From G965200765 sp965203865 (GTDB lineage Bacteria > Pseudomonadota > Gammaproteobacteria > Arenicellales > JAJDZL01): DNA of 64,000 bases. The notes under the pieces were generated by a model, which ran no database searches, was not told the origin of the DNA, and saw nothing but the letters and a program-made list of their open reading frames with translations. Made by a program: the position numbers and the translations under genes. The stretch's first letter is position 1. Every line of letters starts with the position of its first letter. This document shows positions 17,109 through 26,306 of this stretch, piece after piece. The stretch is taken from the NCBI GenBank assembly GCA_965203865.1, contig OZ241916.1:2418001-2482000 (forward strand), given 5' to 3'.

Positions 17109-19067
17109 TCAGATTTCACTGCCCAAATTTGAAATTCCGACAGGTTCCTCGTCGTCGTATTTAATCATTTGAACGTATGGTTCTTTCCAAAGACTCCATT
17201 CATCGGTCTCGCGGTCAAATCTGGAATTAACGAAGCACTTCCAGTTTTCATCGTCAATGTTCTGATAGTCCATTCGATAGTAGTAACCCGGATATCGTGT
17301 CTCCTCCCGAAACTGGATGTGTTTCATATGTGCAAATGCTGCAAGCAGTCGATGATAATTCTCCCATGCGCGAAGCAATTCGTGCAAATCCTTCGCACGA
17401 ATTTTGTAAGAATCTTCACGAAGCATTTTCAACTTCTTCTCTGCAATTTCCAGCATCTTTTCGTTGGTCTGATACCAAGTCGAAACACCTGCAACGTATT
17501 CGTCCATAACTTTTTGCAACCGCATTTGGAACATTTTGGGTGTAATGTAGAAAGGGTTGATGTCAATTGCTGTTGTGTAGTCCTTGTGTTCCAGAAAAAC
17601 ATTAACAGGTCTATAGATCTCCTCCACGATTTCCTCCACTGAGCGACTTAGCTCAGGTTTCCAGTCAGCGTTGTCCAAAGCAAACCGTACCATGGACTTG
17701 GCTACAATCCGACCTTCGGTATGCGAACCGGAAGAAAACTTGTGTCCGGATGCACCGACCCCGTCTCCTGCTGTAAACAGGCCTTTTACTGTAGTCATCC
17801 GATTGTATCCCCAATGATAGTGGTCCGGTGTGCCGGGCAAATCATCCGGACCCGATACCCAGATCCCCGCACAGCCCGAGTGCGACCCCAGCAAATACGG
17901 TTCGGTCGGCATCAACTCGGACATTTCCTTGTCAGGCTCGACATTCTCTCCAGCCCAGACACCGCATTGGCCGATTGTCATATCCAGAAAATCTTCCCAT
18001 GCCTCAGCTTCAAGATGCTTGATTTCGCGAGGTGTCATAGTCTCGGCCAGTTTCGCCATAGCCGTCGGCGTATCCATGAATATTGGGCCGCGGCCTTCTT
18101 TCATTTCTTTCATCATAAGATGGTTGCGCAGGCAAGTACCCATCTTGGGGCCGTTGGCGTAAGCATCATAACCGTGGTCCTTGAGAATGTCGGCGTTGCG
18201 CTCCTGATAGTCTTCTCCAAAGGCGTTCATCGCCTTGGCTTTGAACAGCAAGAACCAGGCACCAACGGGTCCGTATCCATCTTTGAACCGCGCCGGAACA
18301 AAACGGTTTTCCATCAATGTAAGCACCGCACCGCACTCTGCCGCCATAGCATAGGTTGAGCCGGCATTCCAAACGGGATACCAGGCGCGGCCTGTGCCCT
18401 CGCCCACCGACCGGGGACGAAAGACATTTACAGCACCACCTGCAGCCAAAAGACAACATTTGAACTTGTAGATAAACAACTTGTTGTCGCGTACACTGAA
18501 TCCTGCCGCGCCAGCCACCCTGTTCGGGTCATTCGCATCTGTAATCAGCCGGACAATAAAAATACGCTCCTCAATATTCTCGATTCCCAGTGCCTTCTTG
18601 GCAGCTTCCGCTACAATCCACTTATAGGATTCGCCGTTGATCATAATTTGCCAGCGTCCGGAACGAACCGGCTTGCCCCCTTCGGTGAGTTTCTTTCCTT
18701 CATCGCCCGACTGCTTCCAAATCGGCAATCCCCACTCTTCGAAATTGTGAACCGAGTCGTCGACATGCCGCCCCACGTCGTACACCAGATCTTCCCGGAT
18801 AATTCCCATCAGATCTCCGCGAACATACCGTACGTAGTCCGCCGGGTCGTTTTCACCCATGTATGTATTGATTGCAGATAGTCCTTGTGCCACAGCACCA
18901 GAACGGTCCAATGCTGCCTTGTCAACCAGTTTGATCCTGAGATTTTTTCCTACCGCCCATTTGGGAATTTCAAATGCACAGCCACAGGATGCCATTCCGC
19001 CGCCGATAATCAGTATATCGACTTCTTCTTCTATTACTTCAGGATTCCCGAATTCAAATTCTGCCAT
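17109..19067 (-). CDS. aprA: Adenylylsulfate reductase alpha subunit
   Basis: AprA is the FAD subunit of dissimilatory APS reductase. In sulfur oxidisers it joins sulfite and AMP to form APS, giving two electrons to AprB. The 652-residue protein has the FAD motif IIGGGMASCGCAF (about 20-32), AVAQGLSAINTYMG, and the C-terminal fumarate-reductase-like segment LFTAGDGVGASGHKFSSGSH. Length matches the family. It follows aprB by 22 bp. Neither aprM nor qmoC is present; the likely electron acceptor is the Qmo-Hdr complex encoded at 1703-6776. Whether it is of the oxidative lineage needs a tree, but the gene company supports this. Confidence 0.97.
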   Translation of the reverse strand: MAEFEFGNPEVIEEEVDILIIGGGMASCGCAFEIPKWAVGKNLRIKLVDKAALDRSGAVAQGLSAINTYMGENDPADYVRYVRGDLMGIIREDLVYDVGRHVDDSVHNFEEWGLPIWKQSGDEGKKLTEGGKPVRSGRWQIMINGESYKWIVAEAAKKALGIENIEERIFIVRLITDANDPNRVAGAAGFSVRDNKLFIYKFKCCLLAAGGAVNVFRPRSVGEGTGRAWYPVWNAGSTYAMAAECGAVLTLMENRFVPARFKDGYGPVGAWFLLFKAKAMNAFGEDYQERNADILKDHGYDAYANGPKMGTCLRNHLMMKEMKEGRGPIFMDTPTAMAKLAETMTPREIKHLEAEAWEDFLDMTIGQCGVWAGENVEPDKEMSELMPTEPYLLGSHSGCAGIWVSGPDDLPGTPDHYHWGYNRMTTVKGLFTAGDGVGASGHKFSSGSHTEGRIVAKSMVRFALDNADWKPELSRSVEEIVEEIYRPVNVFLEHKDYTTAIDINPFYITPKMFQMRLQKVMDEYVAGVSTWYQTNEKMLEIAEKKLKMLREDSYKIRAKDLHELLRAWENYHRLLAAFAHMKHIQFREETRYPGYYYRMDYQNIDDENWKCFVNSRFDRETDEWSLWKEPYVQMIKYDDEEPVGISNLGSEI

Positions 19068-19089
19068 TCGTAAACTACCCCGAAAACAC

Positions 19090-19554
19090 TTAATTGGCTG
19101 AAAACTGGCTCATGTCGCAAGAGTGCATGCCCTTTGTGAACAAGACTTTAGGATCGCTAATTTCATTAAAATCTGCATCCGGCTTGCCCGCAAAAGGCTC
19201 GGCAGCTCCTTCAGGCGTAGTGCGAATGGGAAACTTGAATCGCTTTCGAGTACCATTGCGAAACTTGATCGTCCACATAATGGAGTCCGACCCGCGCAAC
19301 GGTTGCACGGAAGCACCCAATGGCACAACATCTGCATAGTGTCGAACTTCAATTGCCTGCTGCGGGCAAATCTTGACACAAGAGTAACATTCCCAGCATT
19401 GCTCCGGTTCCTGATTAAACGCCTTCATCGCATGGCCTGTCAGGGAACCATCTTTGTCCAGCAACATCAGGTCATGCGGGCAAATATACATGCAAGCCGT
19501 TTTATCCTGCCCCTTGCAACCATCGCATTTATCTGTTCTAACATAAGTAGGCAT
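19090..19554 (-). CDS. aprB: Adenylylsulfate reductase beta subunit
   Basis: AprB is the two-cluster ferredoxin-like subunit that carries electrons away from AprA. The 154-residue protein shows C10, C13, C21, C25 and C53, C56, C59, C63, the exact AprB pattern with the longer loop in the first cluster, and the C-terminal tail that wraps AprA. I start at ATG 19554: GAGGAGAG stands seven bases upstream and MPTYVRTDKCDGC is the family N-terminus. The open frame extends 34 codons further upstream but that part is leader. Transcription probably begins near 19715 from the promoter at 19722-19750. Confidence 0.97.
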   Translation of the reverse strand: MPTYVRTDKCDGCKGQDKTACMYICPHDLMLLDKDGSLTGHAMKAFNQEPEQCWECYSCVKICPQQAIEVRHYADVVPLGASVQPLRGSDSIMWTIKFRNGTRKRFKFPIRTTPEGAAEPFAGKPDADFNEISDPKVLFTKGMHSCDMSQFSAN

Positions 19555-19615
19555 CGAATTTCTCTCCTCAAAAAGTTGTACAAAAAATCTACAATTTGCT
19601 TCTATGCATTGCTCT

Positions 19616-19678
19616 TCAATCAAACAATGGAATCTCGCCGTGAATCTCCATGCCAACCACTTCGTACTTCGTATTCAT
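19616..19678 (-). CDS. Possible 20-residue leader peptide ahead of aprB
   Basis: Within the roughly 160-nt untranslated leader of aprBA an ATG at 19678 opens a 20-codon frame, MNTKYEVVGMEIHGEIPLFD, ending in TGA. It is out of frame with the aprB upstream extension. The ribosome site is weak and no run of regulatory codons is seen, so it may be chance. It is listed because it fills a leader that is long for such a gene. Confidence 0.25.
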   Translation of the reverse strand: MNTKYEVVGMEIHGEIPLFD

Positions 19679-19721
19679 GCATTTTGCTCTTGCCGCAAGA
19701 TTCAAATTAATCACAGATGGC

Positions 19722-19750
19722 ATTATAAAGACAATAGGAATAATTTACAA
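19722..19750 (-). promoter_or_regulatory. Sigma70 promoter for aprBA
   Basis: On the minus strand TTGTAA (19745-19750) and a perfect TATAAT (19722-19727) are separated by 17 bases. Transcription would start near 19715, leaving a leader of about 160 nt before aprB. Confidence 0.7.
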
Positions 19751-20034
19751 TGAAAACCGTTGTTGAACACGCTCGTCAAGTACGCCCGAGTATCGGGAAG
19801 CATGCGGTTATTCCAAGCAGCATTAATAGCACAACTGAATTTGATTACTTTAGGCAAAAAAGGTAAATTGGAACTATGGAAATTCAACCAAATTTCGACA
19901 CGTACGAAGCGATAAAAATTTCTGTGGCATGACGAGCCTTGCTCCGACATGGTTAAAATTTCAACAGATTAACAACCCGAATATACCTGGTTATGAATTA
20001 ACAATGGACAGAGGCATTTTGCTGAACTAAATCA
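19751..20034. other. Intergenic region between aprB promoter and the peptide-binding protein gene
   Basis: With the aprBA leader this makes a 480-bp gene-free stretch. Beyond the promoter described separately it holds a 38-codon plus frame from 19750 and a 75-codon minus frame at 19723-19950, neither with a credible ribosome site nor a recognisable product. The plus-strand promoter for the gene at 20035 should lie here but I cannot place it. Confidence 0.4.
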
Positions 20035-21708
20035 ATGAAACTAAAATCACTTTTTGCAACAATTTGTCTGATTGCTTCGTCAGGCTTCTTTACATGTGTC
20101 CAAGCTCAATCGAAAGAAACTTTGGTCATCGGCATCACTCAGTTTCCGGCTACTTTTCACCCCAGTTATGATTCGATGACTGCCAAATACTATGTTCTTG
20201 CCATGACCATGCGTCCTTTCACGGTCTATGACAAGGACTGGAACCTGGTTTGCCTGCTATGCACAGAATTGCCCACAATTGAAAATGGATTGGCGGTTCT
20301 GGAAGAGTACGGCGATGGTAAAACCGGTATTGCAGTCACTTACACAATACAACCGAACGCCACATGGGGTGACGGGACTCCGGTGAGCACCCGCGATGTT
20401 GAGTTTACTATCAATGCCGGCAAGAATCCCGACAGCGGTTTCCAGGGAAGTGAATTCTTCAAGCGCGTACGTTACGTTGAAGTTGTTGACGACAAAACGT
20501 TTACTCTCCATATGGATCGGGTGGAGTTCAAGTACAACGAGCTTGGGTTGTACCTTATACCGGCGCATATTGAAAAGCCGATATATGACAATACCGAAAT
20601 CAGGGAGTATCGAAACAAGACTGCATTCGACACGAACACCTACAACCCGGGGTTGTATTTCGGGCCCTATAGAGTTACCAAAGTTGTCGCTGGTGCCTAC
20701 ATTGAACTGGAAGCCAACGATACCTGGTGGGGAAAGAAGCCCCAGTTCAAGAAAATTGTGGTACGGATTGTTGAAAATACAGCAGCTCTTGAGGCGAACC
20801 TGCTTTCCGGGTCGATCGACTACATCTCGGGCATATTGGGCGTTACATTGGATCAGGCTCTTTCCATACGCAAACGCCATCCAGACGAATTTGATTTTAT
20901 ATTTCGACCGGGGCTAATCTACGAACACATTGACATGAATTTCGACAGCCCCATCCTGAGTGACAAGCGAGTTAGAAAAGCACTTCTGCTCGCTACCGAC
21001 AGAGAGGCAATCAGCAACCAACTGTTCCAGGGCATGCAGCCAGTCGCAGATGTATTCGCCAGTCCGCTTGACCCACTGTATGACCCGAATATTCAAAAGT
21101 ACGGTTACGACCCCGACCAGTCGCGTGCACTACTGGAGGAAGCAGGATGGATTGCCGAAAATGAAGGAGAAATTCGAAAAAACCCGAATGGAGATTCTTT
21201 GGTTCTGGAGTTTGGCACTACGGCAGGCTCCCGGGTGAGAGAACTTGTGCAGCAGGTGATTCAAGGGCAGTGGCGAGAAGTTGGCATAGATGTTCGCATC
21301 AAAAACCAACCGGCTCGAGTATTTTTCGGCGATACAGTAGAAAAGCGCCGCTTCCCTCATTTGGCCATGTACGCGTGGCTGTCTGTGCCGGAAAGTTCGC
21401 CCAGGCTGACCTTGCATTCGACTGAAATTCCAAACGAAGAGAACAATTATTCAGGAAGCAACTATATCGGATTCAAAAATGCGGAAATGGACCGGCTGAT
21501 TGATGAAGTCGAAGTCGAGCTGGACAGTGAAAAGCGCAAACCACTTTGGGCCAGAATTCAGCAAATCTATACAGATGAATTGCCTGCCTTGCCATTGTAT
21601 TTTCGGGTAGAACCCTACATTATTCCGAAATGGCTGAAAGGCATCGAGCCTACGGGAAATTCAACAACATCGACGCACTGGGTGGAATACTGGCATCCCG
21701 CAAATTGA
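20035..21708 (+). CDS. ABC-type peptide/nickel family (SBP_bac_5) periplasmic binding protein, orphan
   Basis: A 557-residue secreted protein with a Sec signal peptide ending near VQAQS (residues 1-25). The mature part belongs to the large family-5 binding proteins for peptides and other solutes: ATWGDGTPVSTRDVEFTIN near residue 110, the VRKALLLATDREAI segment near 315, and the C-terminal LYTDELPALPLY-like region. No permease or ATPase genes lie beside it, so it is an orphan receptor that must use a transporter encoded elsewhere or act as a sensor. It is followed by a TRAP system 92 bp downstream, which is a different transporter class. The ligand is unknown. Confidence 0.85.
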   Translation: MKLKSLFATICLIASSGFFTCVQAQSKETLVIGITQFPATFHPSYDSMTAKYYVLAMTMRPFTVYDKDWNLVCLLCTELPTIENGLAVLEEYGDGKTGIAVTYTIQPNATWGDGTPVSTRDVEFTINAGKNPDSGFQGSEFFKRVRYVEVVDDKTFTLHMDRVEFKYNELGLYLIPAHIEKPIYDNTEIREYRNKTAFDTNTYNPGLYFGPYRVTKVVAGAYIELEANDTWWGKKPQFKKIVVRIVENTAALEANLLSGSIDYISGILGVTLDQALSIRKRHPDEFDFIFRPGLIYEHIDMNFDSPILSDKRVRKALLLATDREAISNQLFQGMQPVADVFASPLDPLYDPNIQKYGYDPDQSRALLEEAGWIAENEGEIRKNPNGDSLVLEFGTTAGSRVRELVQQVIQGQWREVGIDVRIKNQPARVFFGDTVEKRRFPHLAMYAWLSVPESSPRLTLHSTEIPNEENNYSGSNYIGFKNAEMDRLIDEVEVELDSEKRKPLWARIQQIYTDELPALPLYFRVEPYIIPKWLKGIEPTGNSTTSTHWVEYWHPAN

Positions 21709-21799
21709 ACTTGCTGAACGATTTTACTATTTGAAAATTCAGTTTGAAGTAGAATGTTTTTGAACTATTAGACAATAATAATTGTTTTGGAGTATACAG

Positions 21800-22771
21800 A
21801 TGAAAAAAGGAATTACTTTACTACTTGGACTCGCAGTTGCATTGCTGGGAAGTTTTGCTGTCACACCTTCGGTGGCACAGCAAAAGTTTGTCAGTATCGG
21901 CACCGGCGGCGTGACCGGGGTGTACTATCCGACTGGCGGCGCAATCTGCCGACTGGTAAACAAAGACCGCAAGACTCATGGCATTCGCTGTTCTGCGGAA
22001 TCCACAGGCGGGTCAATCTACAACATAAACACGATTCGCGCAGGCGAGCTTGAATTCGGTGTAGCACAATCCGATTGGCAGTTTCACGCCTACAATGGAA
22101 CATCCAAATTTGAAGACAAGGGTGCATTTTCAAACCTGCGGGCAGTGTTTTCGGTTCATCCAGAACCGGTAACCATTCTTGCCCGCGATGATTCCGGAAT
22201 TTCCAATATTTCGGATTTGAAAGGCATGCGAGTCAACATCGGCAATCCCGGCTCTGGAACACGGGGCACATGGGAGGTTATTGAAGAAGCCATGGGTTGG
22301 CAACGCAGCGATTTAAAGCTGGCGGCTGAAATGAAGTCTGCTGAAACCGGTCAAGCACTATGCGACGGAAAAATTGATGCGTACTTCTGGCTTGTTGGAC
22401 ATCCGTCTGCATTAACTCAGGAAACTCTTTCGACGTGCGATGCGCACCTGGTCAACGCCACGGGTTCTGAAATTGACAAGCTGGTTGCAGACAATCCGTA
22501 TTATCGGACTGCCACTATTCCAGCAGGCATGTACAACAACGACTCCGATGTTGTAACATTCGGTGTTGGAGCAACTTTTGTTACCAGCGCGGACGTTCCG
22601 GACGATGTTGTGTATACAGTTGTGAAAGCAGTGTTCGACAACATAGATCAATTCAAGAAGTTGCACCCGGCATTCGCAAATTTGGACCCACAGCAAATGA
22701 TTAAAGATTCATTGTCCGCCCCGATTCATGACGGTGCCGCCAGGTACTACAAAGAACAAGGCTGGATGTAA
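21800..22771 (+). CDS. TAXI-family TRAP transporter solute receptor
   Basis: A 323-residue periplasmic receptor with signal peptide (MKKGITLLLGLAVAL...VAQQ). Family marks are the start of the mature part, FVSIGTGGVTGVYYPTGG, then ESTGGSIYNINTIRAGELEFGV and NIGNPGSGTRGT. TAXI receptors pass their ligand, often a dicarboxylate or amino-acid-like solute, to a fused TRAP membrane protein, which is the next gene. ATG 21800 is chosen because GGAG lies eight bases upstream and it begins the signal peptide. A perfect hairpin separates it from the permease gene. Confidence 0.93.
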   Translation: MKKGITLLLGLAVALLGSFAVTPSVAQQKFVSIGTGGVTGVYYPTGGAICRLVNKDRKTHGIRCSAESTGGSIYNINTIRAGELEFGVAQSDWQFHAYNGTSKFEDKGAFSNLRAVFSVHPEPVTILARDDSGISNISDLKGMRVNIGNPGSGTRGTWEVIEEAMGWQRSDLKLAAEMKSAETGQALCDGKIDAYFWLVGHPSALTQETLSTCDAHLVNATGSEIDKLVADNPYYRTATIPAGMYNNDSDVVTFGVGATFVTSADVPDDVVYTVVKAVFDNIDQFKKLHPAFANLDPQQMIKDSLSAPIHDGAARYYKEQGWM

Positions 22772-22780
22772 TCCATTTTT

Positions 22781-22831
22781 AATAAGGCGAGGCGACAAAT
22801 GTCGCCTCGCCTTATTTGCTCACTGAGCAAA
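22781..22831 (+). terminator. Tandem hairpins between TAXI receptor and TRAP permease
   Basis: A perfect 16-bp stem (22781-22796 with 22801-22816, loop AAAT) is followed at once by a second stem, TTTGCTC-ACT-GAGCAAA (22815-22831). The first starts ten bases after the receptor stop and is GC-rich, with only a short T-rich tail. It probably acts as a partial terminator or mRNA 3'-end stabiliser, giving more receptor than permease. Confidence 0.7.
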
Positions 22832-22863
22832 TTATAGTTTCTGCAAAGCCCCCGGAGCCACTC

Positions 22864-25494
22864 TTGCCAAAGGATCCCAAATCATTGGCTTCGGCAGAAG
22901 AGTTAGTTGCACAGGTCGATACTGGCTCGAGAATCCCCCAAAACTGGCAAGGGCGCATGATATTGTGGGTCGCCTTTGCCTGGGCAGTGTTCCAGATTTA
23001 CATTGCATCCAATGTTCCATTTCTGCTAACCGACTGGACGGGAATACCATTGGTTGTTACCAGTGCGAATGCCCGGCTGATACATCTTTCGTTTGCGATA
23101 TTTCTCGCTTCGATGTCGTTTCCGTTACTAAAATCCAGTTCAAAATCCCATATTCCCTGGTATGACTGGGTTTTAGCCGCTCTGGGAGTGATTGCCTGCC
23201 TTTATATCGTTGTGCTTCGAAATGAAATAGCGGTTCGGGCTGGTCTGCCTGTCGCTTCCGACCTGGTAATCTCAACGATTGGCATGAGTGTACTTGCAAT
23301 CACCGTCTATCGCTGCCTTGGATTGCCGCTATTGGTTGTTGCAACTGTCTTTGTACTATATGTATTTTTCGGCGACGCACAGTGGCTTCCTGAATCCGTA
23401 CAGTGGAAAGGTGCTTCATACGGAAAGGCAATGTGGCATTACTGGATGCAAAATGAAGGAGTATTCGGTGTTGCATTGGGGGTGTCCGCGTCTTTGATAT
23501 TTCTGTTTGTGCTGTTCGGTTCAATTCTGGAAAAGGCGGGAGCCGGGAACTTCTTTATCAAACTTGCGTTTTCACTTCTGGGTCATCTCCGCGGCGGACC
23601 CGCAAAGGCCGCAGTCATGGCTTCCGCCATGAGCGGACTGTATTCCGGCTCTTCAATTGCAAACACAGTTACTACAGGTACATTCACGATTCCCTTGATG
23701 AAGCGAACCGGGTTGACTCCGGAAAAAGCAGGAGCAGTTGAAGTGGCATCTTCAACCAATGGCCAGCTCACCCCGCCTGTAATGGGAGCGGCAGCATTTC
23801 TGATTGCTGAATTTACCGGTATAAGCTATACCGATATTATCAAGCACGCATTGGTGCCCGCATTGGTTTCCTATATTGCCTTGGTGTACATCGTGCATCT
23901 TGAAGCATTGAAGTTGAATTTGAAAGGCTTGCCCAAGCCCCCATCGCACCTGACCTTGCTGACCAAGCTAATCGGATTTTTGAGCGGATTCATAGGGATT
24001 GCAGTAATTGGCATGGCAGTCTACTTCGGCATGGGGTGGATCAAAGTGGTTTTGCCAAATTTCGCGTTCGCAGTCGTAGTAGTGCTGTGCAGTGTCATCT
24101 ATCTGATTCTGCTCTGGTTCGCTTCGAAACATGACGATTTAACTATTGACGATCCGAATTCTCCGATCACAGAACTCCCTCGTGTTGGACCAACCACGAT
24201 TACAGGGCTGTACTATGTACTTCCGATTGTGATCCTGATCTGGTGCATTGTAATTGAGCGTCTTTCACCGGCGTTCTCGGCATTCTGGTCAATGTGTGCA
24301 ATGACAATATTGGCATTGACCCAGCACCCCATTAAAGGGATGCTCAGGAAATCCGGCAATCTCACTCAACTATTCAAGAAAGGCGTGTCGGAGTGGGTGG
24401 ACGGCATGATCGCGGGGTCATCCAATATGGTTGCAATTGCCGTCGCAACCGGCGCAGCCGGAATTATTGTCGGCACAATATCGTTGACAGGCGCCCATCA
24501 AGTCGTGGGAGAATTTGTGGAATTTCTCTCTGGAGGCAATTTGCTGCTGATGCTGCTTCTGGTTGCTGTAATGAGCCTGATTCTGGGAATGGGGCTTCCG
24601 ACAACGGCAAACTACATTGTTGTCTCCTCGCTAATGGCACCGGTGATTTTGCTGCTTGGGGCGCAGAGCGGCTTGATTGTTCCGGTAATTGCAGTGCATT
24701 TGTTCGTGTTCTATTTCGGGATACTCGCCGACGATACGCCGCCGGTCGGCCTGGCTGCCTTTGCTGCGGCGGCAATATCAAAAGGAGATCCGATCAAAAC
24801 AGGCTTTCAGGGATTTGCCTACGACATTCGAACTGCCCTGCTGCCATTTCTGTTTATATTTAATACTGATCTTTTGCTGATTGATGTTTCTCCGCTAAAA
24901 GCGGTCTTCGTTTTTCTTGTAGCTGTTTTGGCAATGATGCTTTTCGCATCGGCAACACAGCGATTTCTACTCACAAGAAACAAAATCTGGGAGTCGCTCC
25001 TGCTGCTGCTCATTGCATTCACCCTGTTCCGGCCGGGATTTTGGCTTGACCAGATTCATCCACCGCATGAGGAAGTGGAACCTCACAAAATTTACGAAAT
25101 CATAGGCGACATTCCTCCCAACGGAGTGATGACAGTAGTTGTCAGCGGGCCTGACTACGATACTGGAGAAATTACGAGTACCACAATACTGGTACCTCTT
25201 GGAAATGTTGCAGAAGCATCAAAAAGACTAAGCGATGCCGGATTGCTTGTCGAACACAAAGATGGTCAAGTTCATGTAGAAGAACCATTTCCGGGAACCC
25301 ATTTGTTTGAGAAAATTGGAGACATGTTTGACTACTATCATGAACATCCGGTTCATGTAGACCACATCAAAAAGGATAGAGAGCGAATCCACAAGGAAGT
25401 GTTCTACATTCCTGCATTTGCGCTGCTGGCAATGGTCTATCTGATACAGCGCAGGCGCCGGAAAAAAGAGCAGCAACAACTCGCGACAGGCTAG
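22864..25494 (+). CDS. TRAP transporter fused permease (4TM/12TM) with DUF3394 tail
   Basis: An 876-residue membrane protein that joins the small and large TRAP subunits in one chain, the usual partner of TAXI receptors. Some 18 hydrophobic segments fill residues 40-750, with family motifs such as GNFFIKLAFSLLG, MSGLYSGSSIANTVTTG and LGMGLPTTANYIVV. After the membrane part comes a DUF3394-like soluble region (IPPNGVMTVVVSGPDYDTGE) and a last helix before a basic end, RRRRKKEQQQ. The open frame begins at TTG 22816 inside the hairpin, but TTG 22864 is a better start: GGAG lies six bases upstream and it clears both hairpins. It converges with lspA. Confidence 0.92.
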   Translation: MPKDPKSLASAEELVAQVDTGSRIPQNWQGRMILWVAFAWAVFQIYIASNVPFLLTDWTGIPLVVTSANARLIHLSFAIFLASMSFPLLKSSSKSHIPWYDWVLAALGVIACLYIVVLRNEIAVRAGLPVASDLVISTIGMSVLAITVYRCLGLPLLVVATVFVLYVFFGDAQWLPESVQWKGASYGKAMWHYWMQNEGVFGVALGVSASLIFLFVLFGSILEKAGAGNFFIKLAFSLLGHLRGGPAKAAVMASAMSGLYSGSSIANTVTTGTFTIPLMKRTGLTPEKAGAVEVASSTNGQLTPPVMGAAAFLIAEFTGISYTDIIKHALVPALVSYIALVYIVHLEALKLNLKGLPKPPSHLTLLTKLIGFLSGFIGIAVIGMAVYFGMGWIKVVLPNFAFAVVVVLCSVIYLILLWFASKHDDLTIDDPNSPITELPRVGPTTITGLYYVLPIVILIWCIVIERLSPAFSAFWSMCAMTILALTQHPIKGMLRKSGNLTQLFKKGVSEWVDGMIAGSSNMVAIAVATGAAGIIVGTISLTGAHQVVGEFVEFLSGGNLLLMLLLVAVMSLILGMGLPTTANYIVVSSLMAPVILLLGAQSGLIVPVIAVHLFVFYFGILADDTPPVGLAAFAAAAISKGDPIKTGFQGFAYDIRTALLPFLFIFNTDLLLIDVSPLKAVFVFLVAVLAMMLFASATQRFLLTRNKIWESLLLLLIAFTLFRPGFWLDQIHPPHEEVEPHKIYEIIGDIPPNGVMTVVVSGPDYDTGEITSTTILVPLGNVAEASKRLSDAGLLVEHKDGQVHVEEPFPGTHLFEKIGDMFDYYHEHPVHVDHIKKDRERIHKEVFYIPAFALLAMVYLIQRRRRKKEQQQLATG

Positions 25495-25504
25495 AAACCG
25501 GTCG

Positions 25505-26014
25505 TTACTTGCGGAATAAAATTCTTATCCCGGCAATTTCCATAATCAGCAAAATTGCACCCACGGTGATTGCCGAGTCGGCAATGTTGAAGGTCCAGAA
25601 ATGCCATCCGGCATAATGGAAATCCAGAAAATCAACAACATGGCCATGAATAATACGATCTATCAGATTTCCGGCAGCACCGCCGGCAACTAAAAAATAC
25701 GCGAGCACAGACTGACTTCTACGATTGGGAGATGAACGAATCAAATAGAATATTACCCCCAGAGCAACAATCGTAATGAAAATAAAAATCGTATTCGTAT
25801 CAATGTCGGAATTGCTGCCGAATCCAAACGCCGCTCCCTTGTTGAACACGCTGACAAAATTTAAAAAGGATGTTATTTGCACCGATTCGTACAATTCAAG
25901 ATTCTGCAAAATTAAAATCTTTGTCAGTTGATCAGCCGCGACTACGGCACAGGCAATCGCGCAAAGTCCAGCTATGAAGGAACGATCGGAAGAGCGCGTG
26001 TGTTCACTGGACAT
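25505..26014 (-). CDS. lspA: Lipoprotein signal peptidase (signal peptidase II)
   Basis: A 169-residue inner-membrane aspartic protease that cuts signal peptides from prolipoproteins. Four membrane helices are evident. The catalytic aspartates are in AAGNLIDRIIHGHVVDFLDF and FNIADSAI, with the FNKGAAFGF motif before them; all family boxes are present. Normally lspA follows ileS; here it stands alone, with the TRAP permease convergent on one side and moeA divergent on the other, which suggests local rearrangement. ATG 26014 gives a normal length. Confidence 0.96.
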   Translation of the reverse strand: MSSEHTRSSDRSFIAGLCAIACAVVAADQLTKILILQNLELYESVQITSFLNFVSVFNKGAAFGFGSNSDIDTNTIFIFITIVALGVIFYLIRSSPNRRSQSVLAYFLVAGGAAGNLIDRIIHGHVVDFLDFHYAGWHFWTFNIADSAITVGAILLIMEIAGIRILFRK

Positions 26015-26306
26015 GATGATTCTGTCCCTTGAATTTCCAAGACGTTATACAACTTGTAAATGCCTGAAAGAAATGACTTGCCAATTGCGTATATTTTGAT
26101 TCAGTTGAGATTTGAAATAATTTTACACTCACCGTTTATATATTTTTTACGAATTGCAATGAATGAAATTCAGAATTTGCAGACACAATTATTAGCAGTG
26201 GAGATGACCTGCGTCTCTCAAATACAGTCAATTCTATATTGGCAAGGTCAAAGTTGGATAAAATACTGCTGCAGTCCCAATTTCTTAAAAAACAACATCG
26301 CCTTTA

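Noticed and set aside
19723..19950. 75-codon minus frame upstream of aprB
   Set aside because: No ribosome site, covers the aprBA promoter, and no recognisable product.
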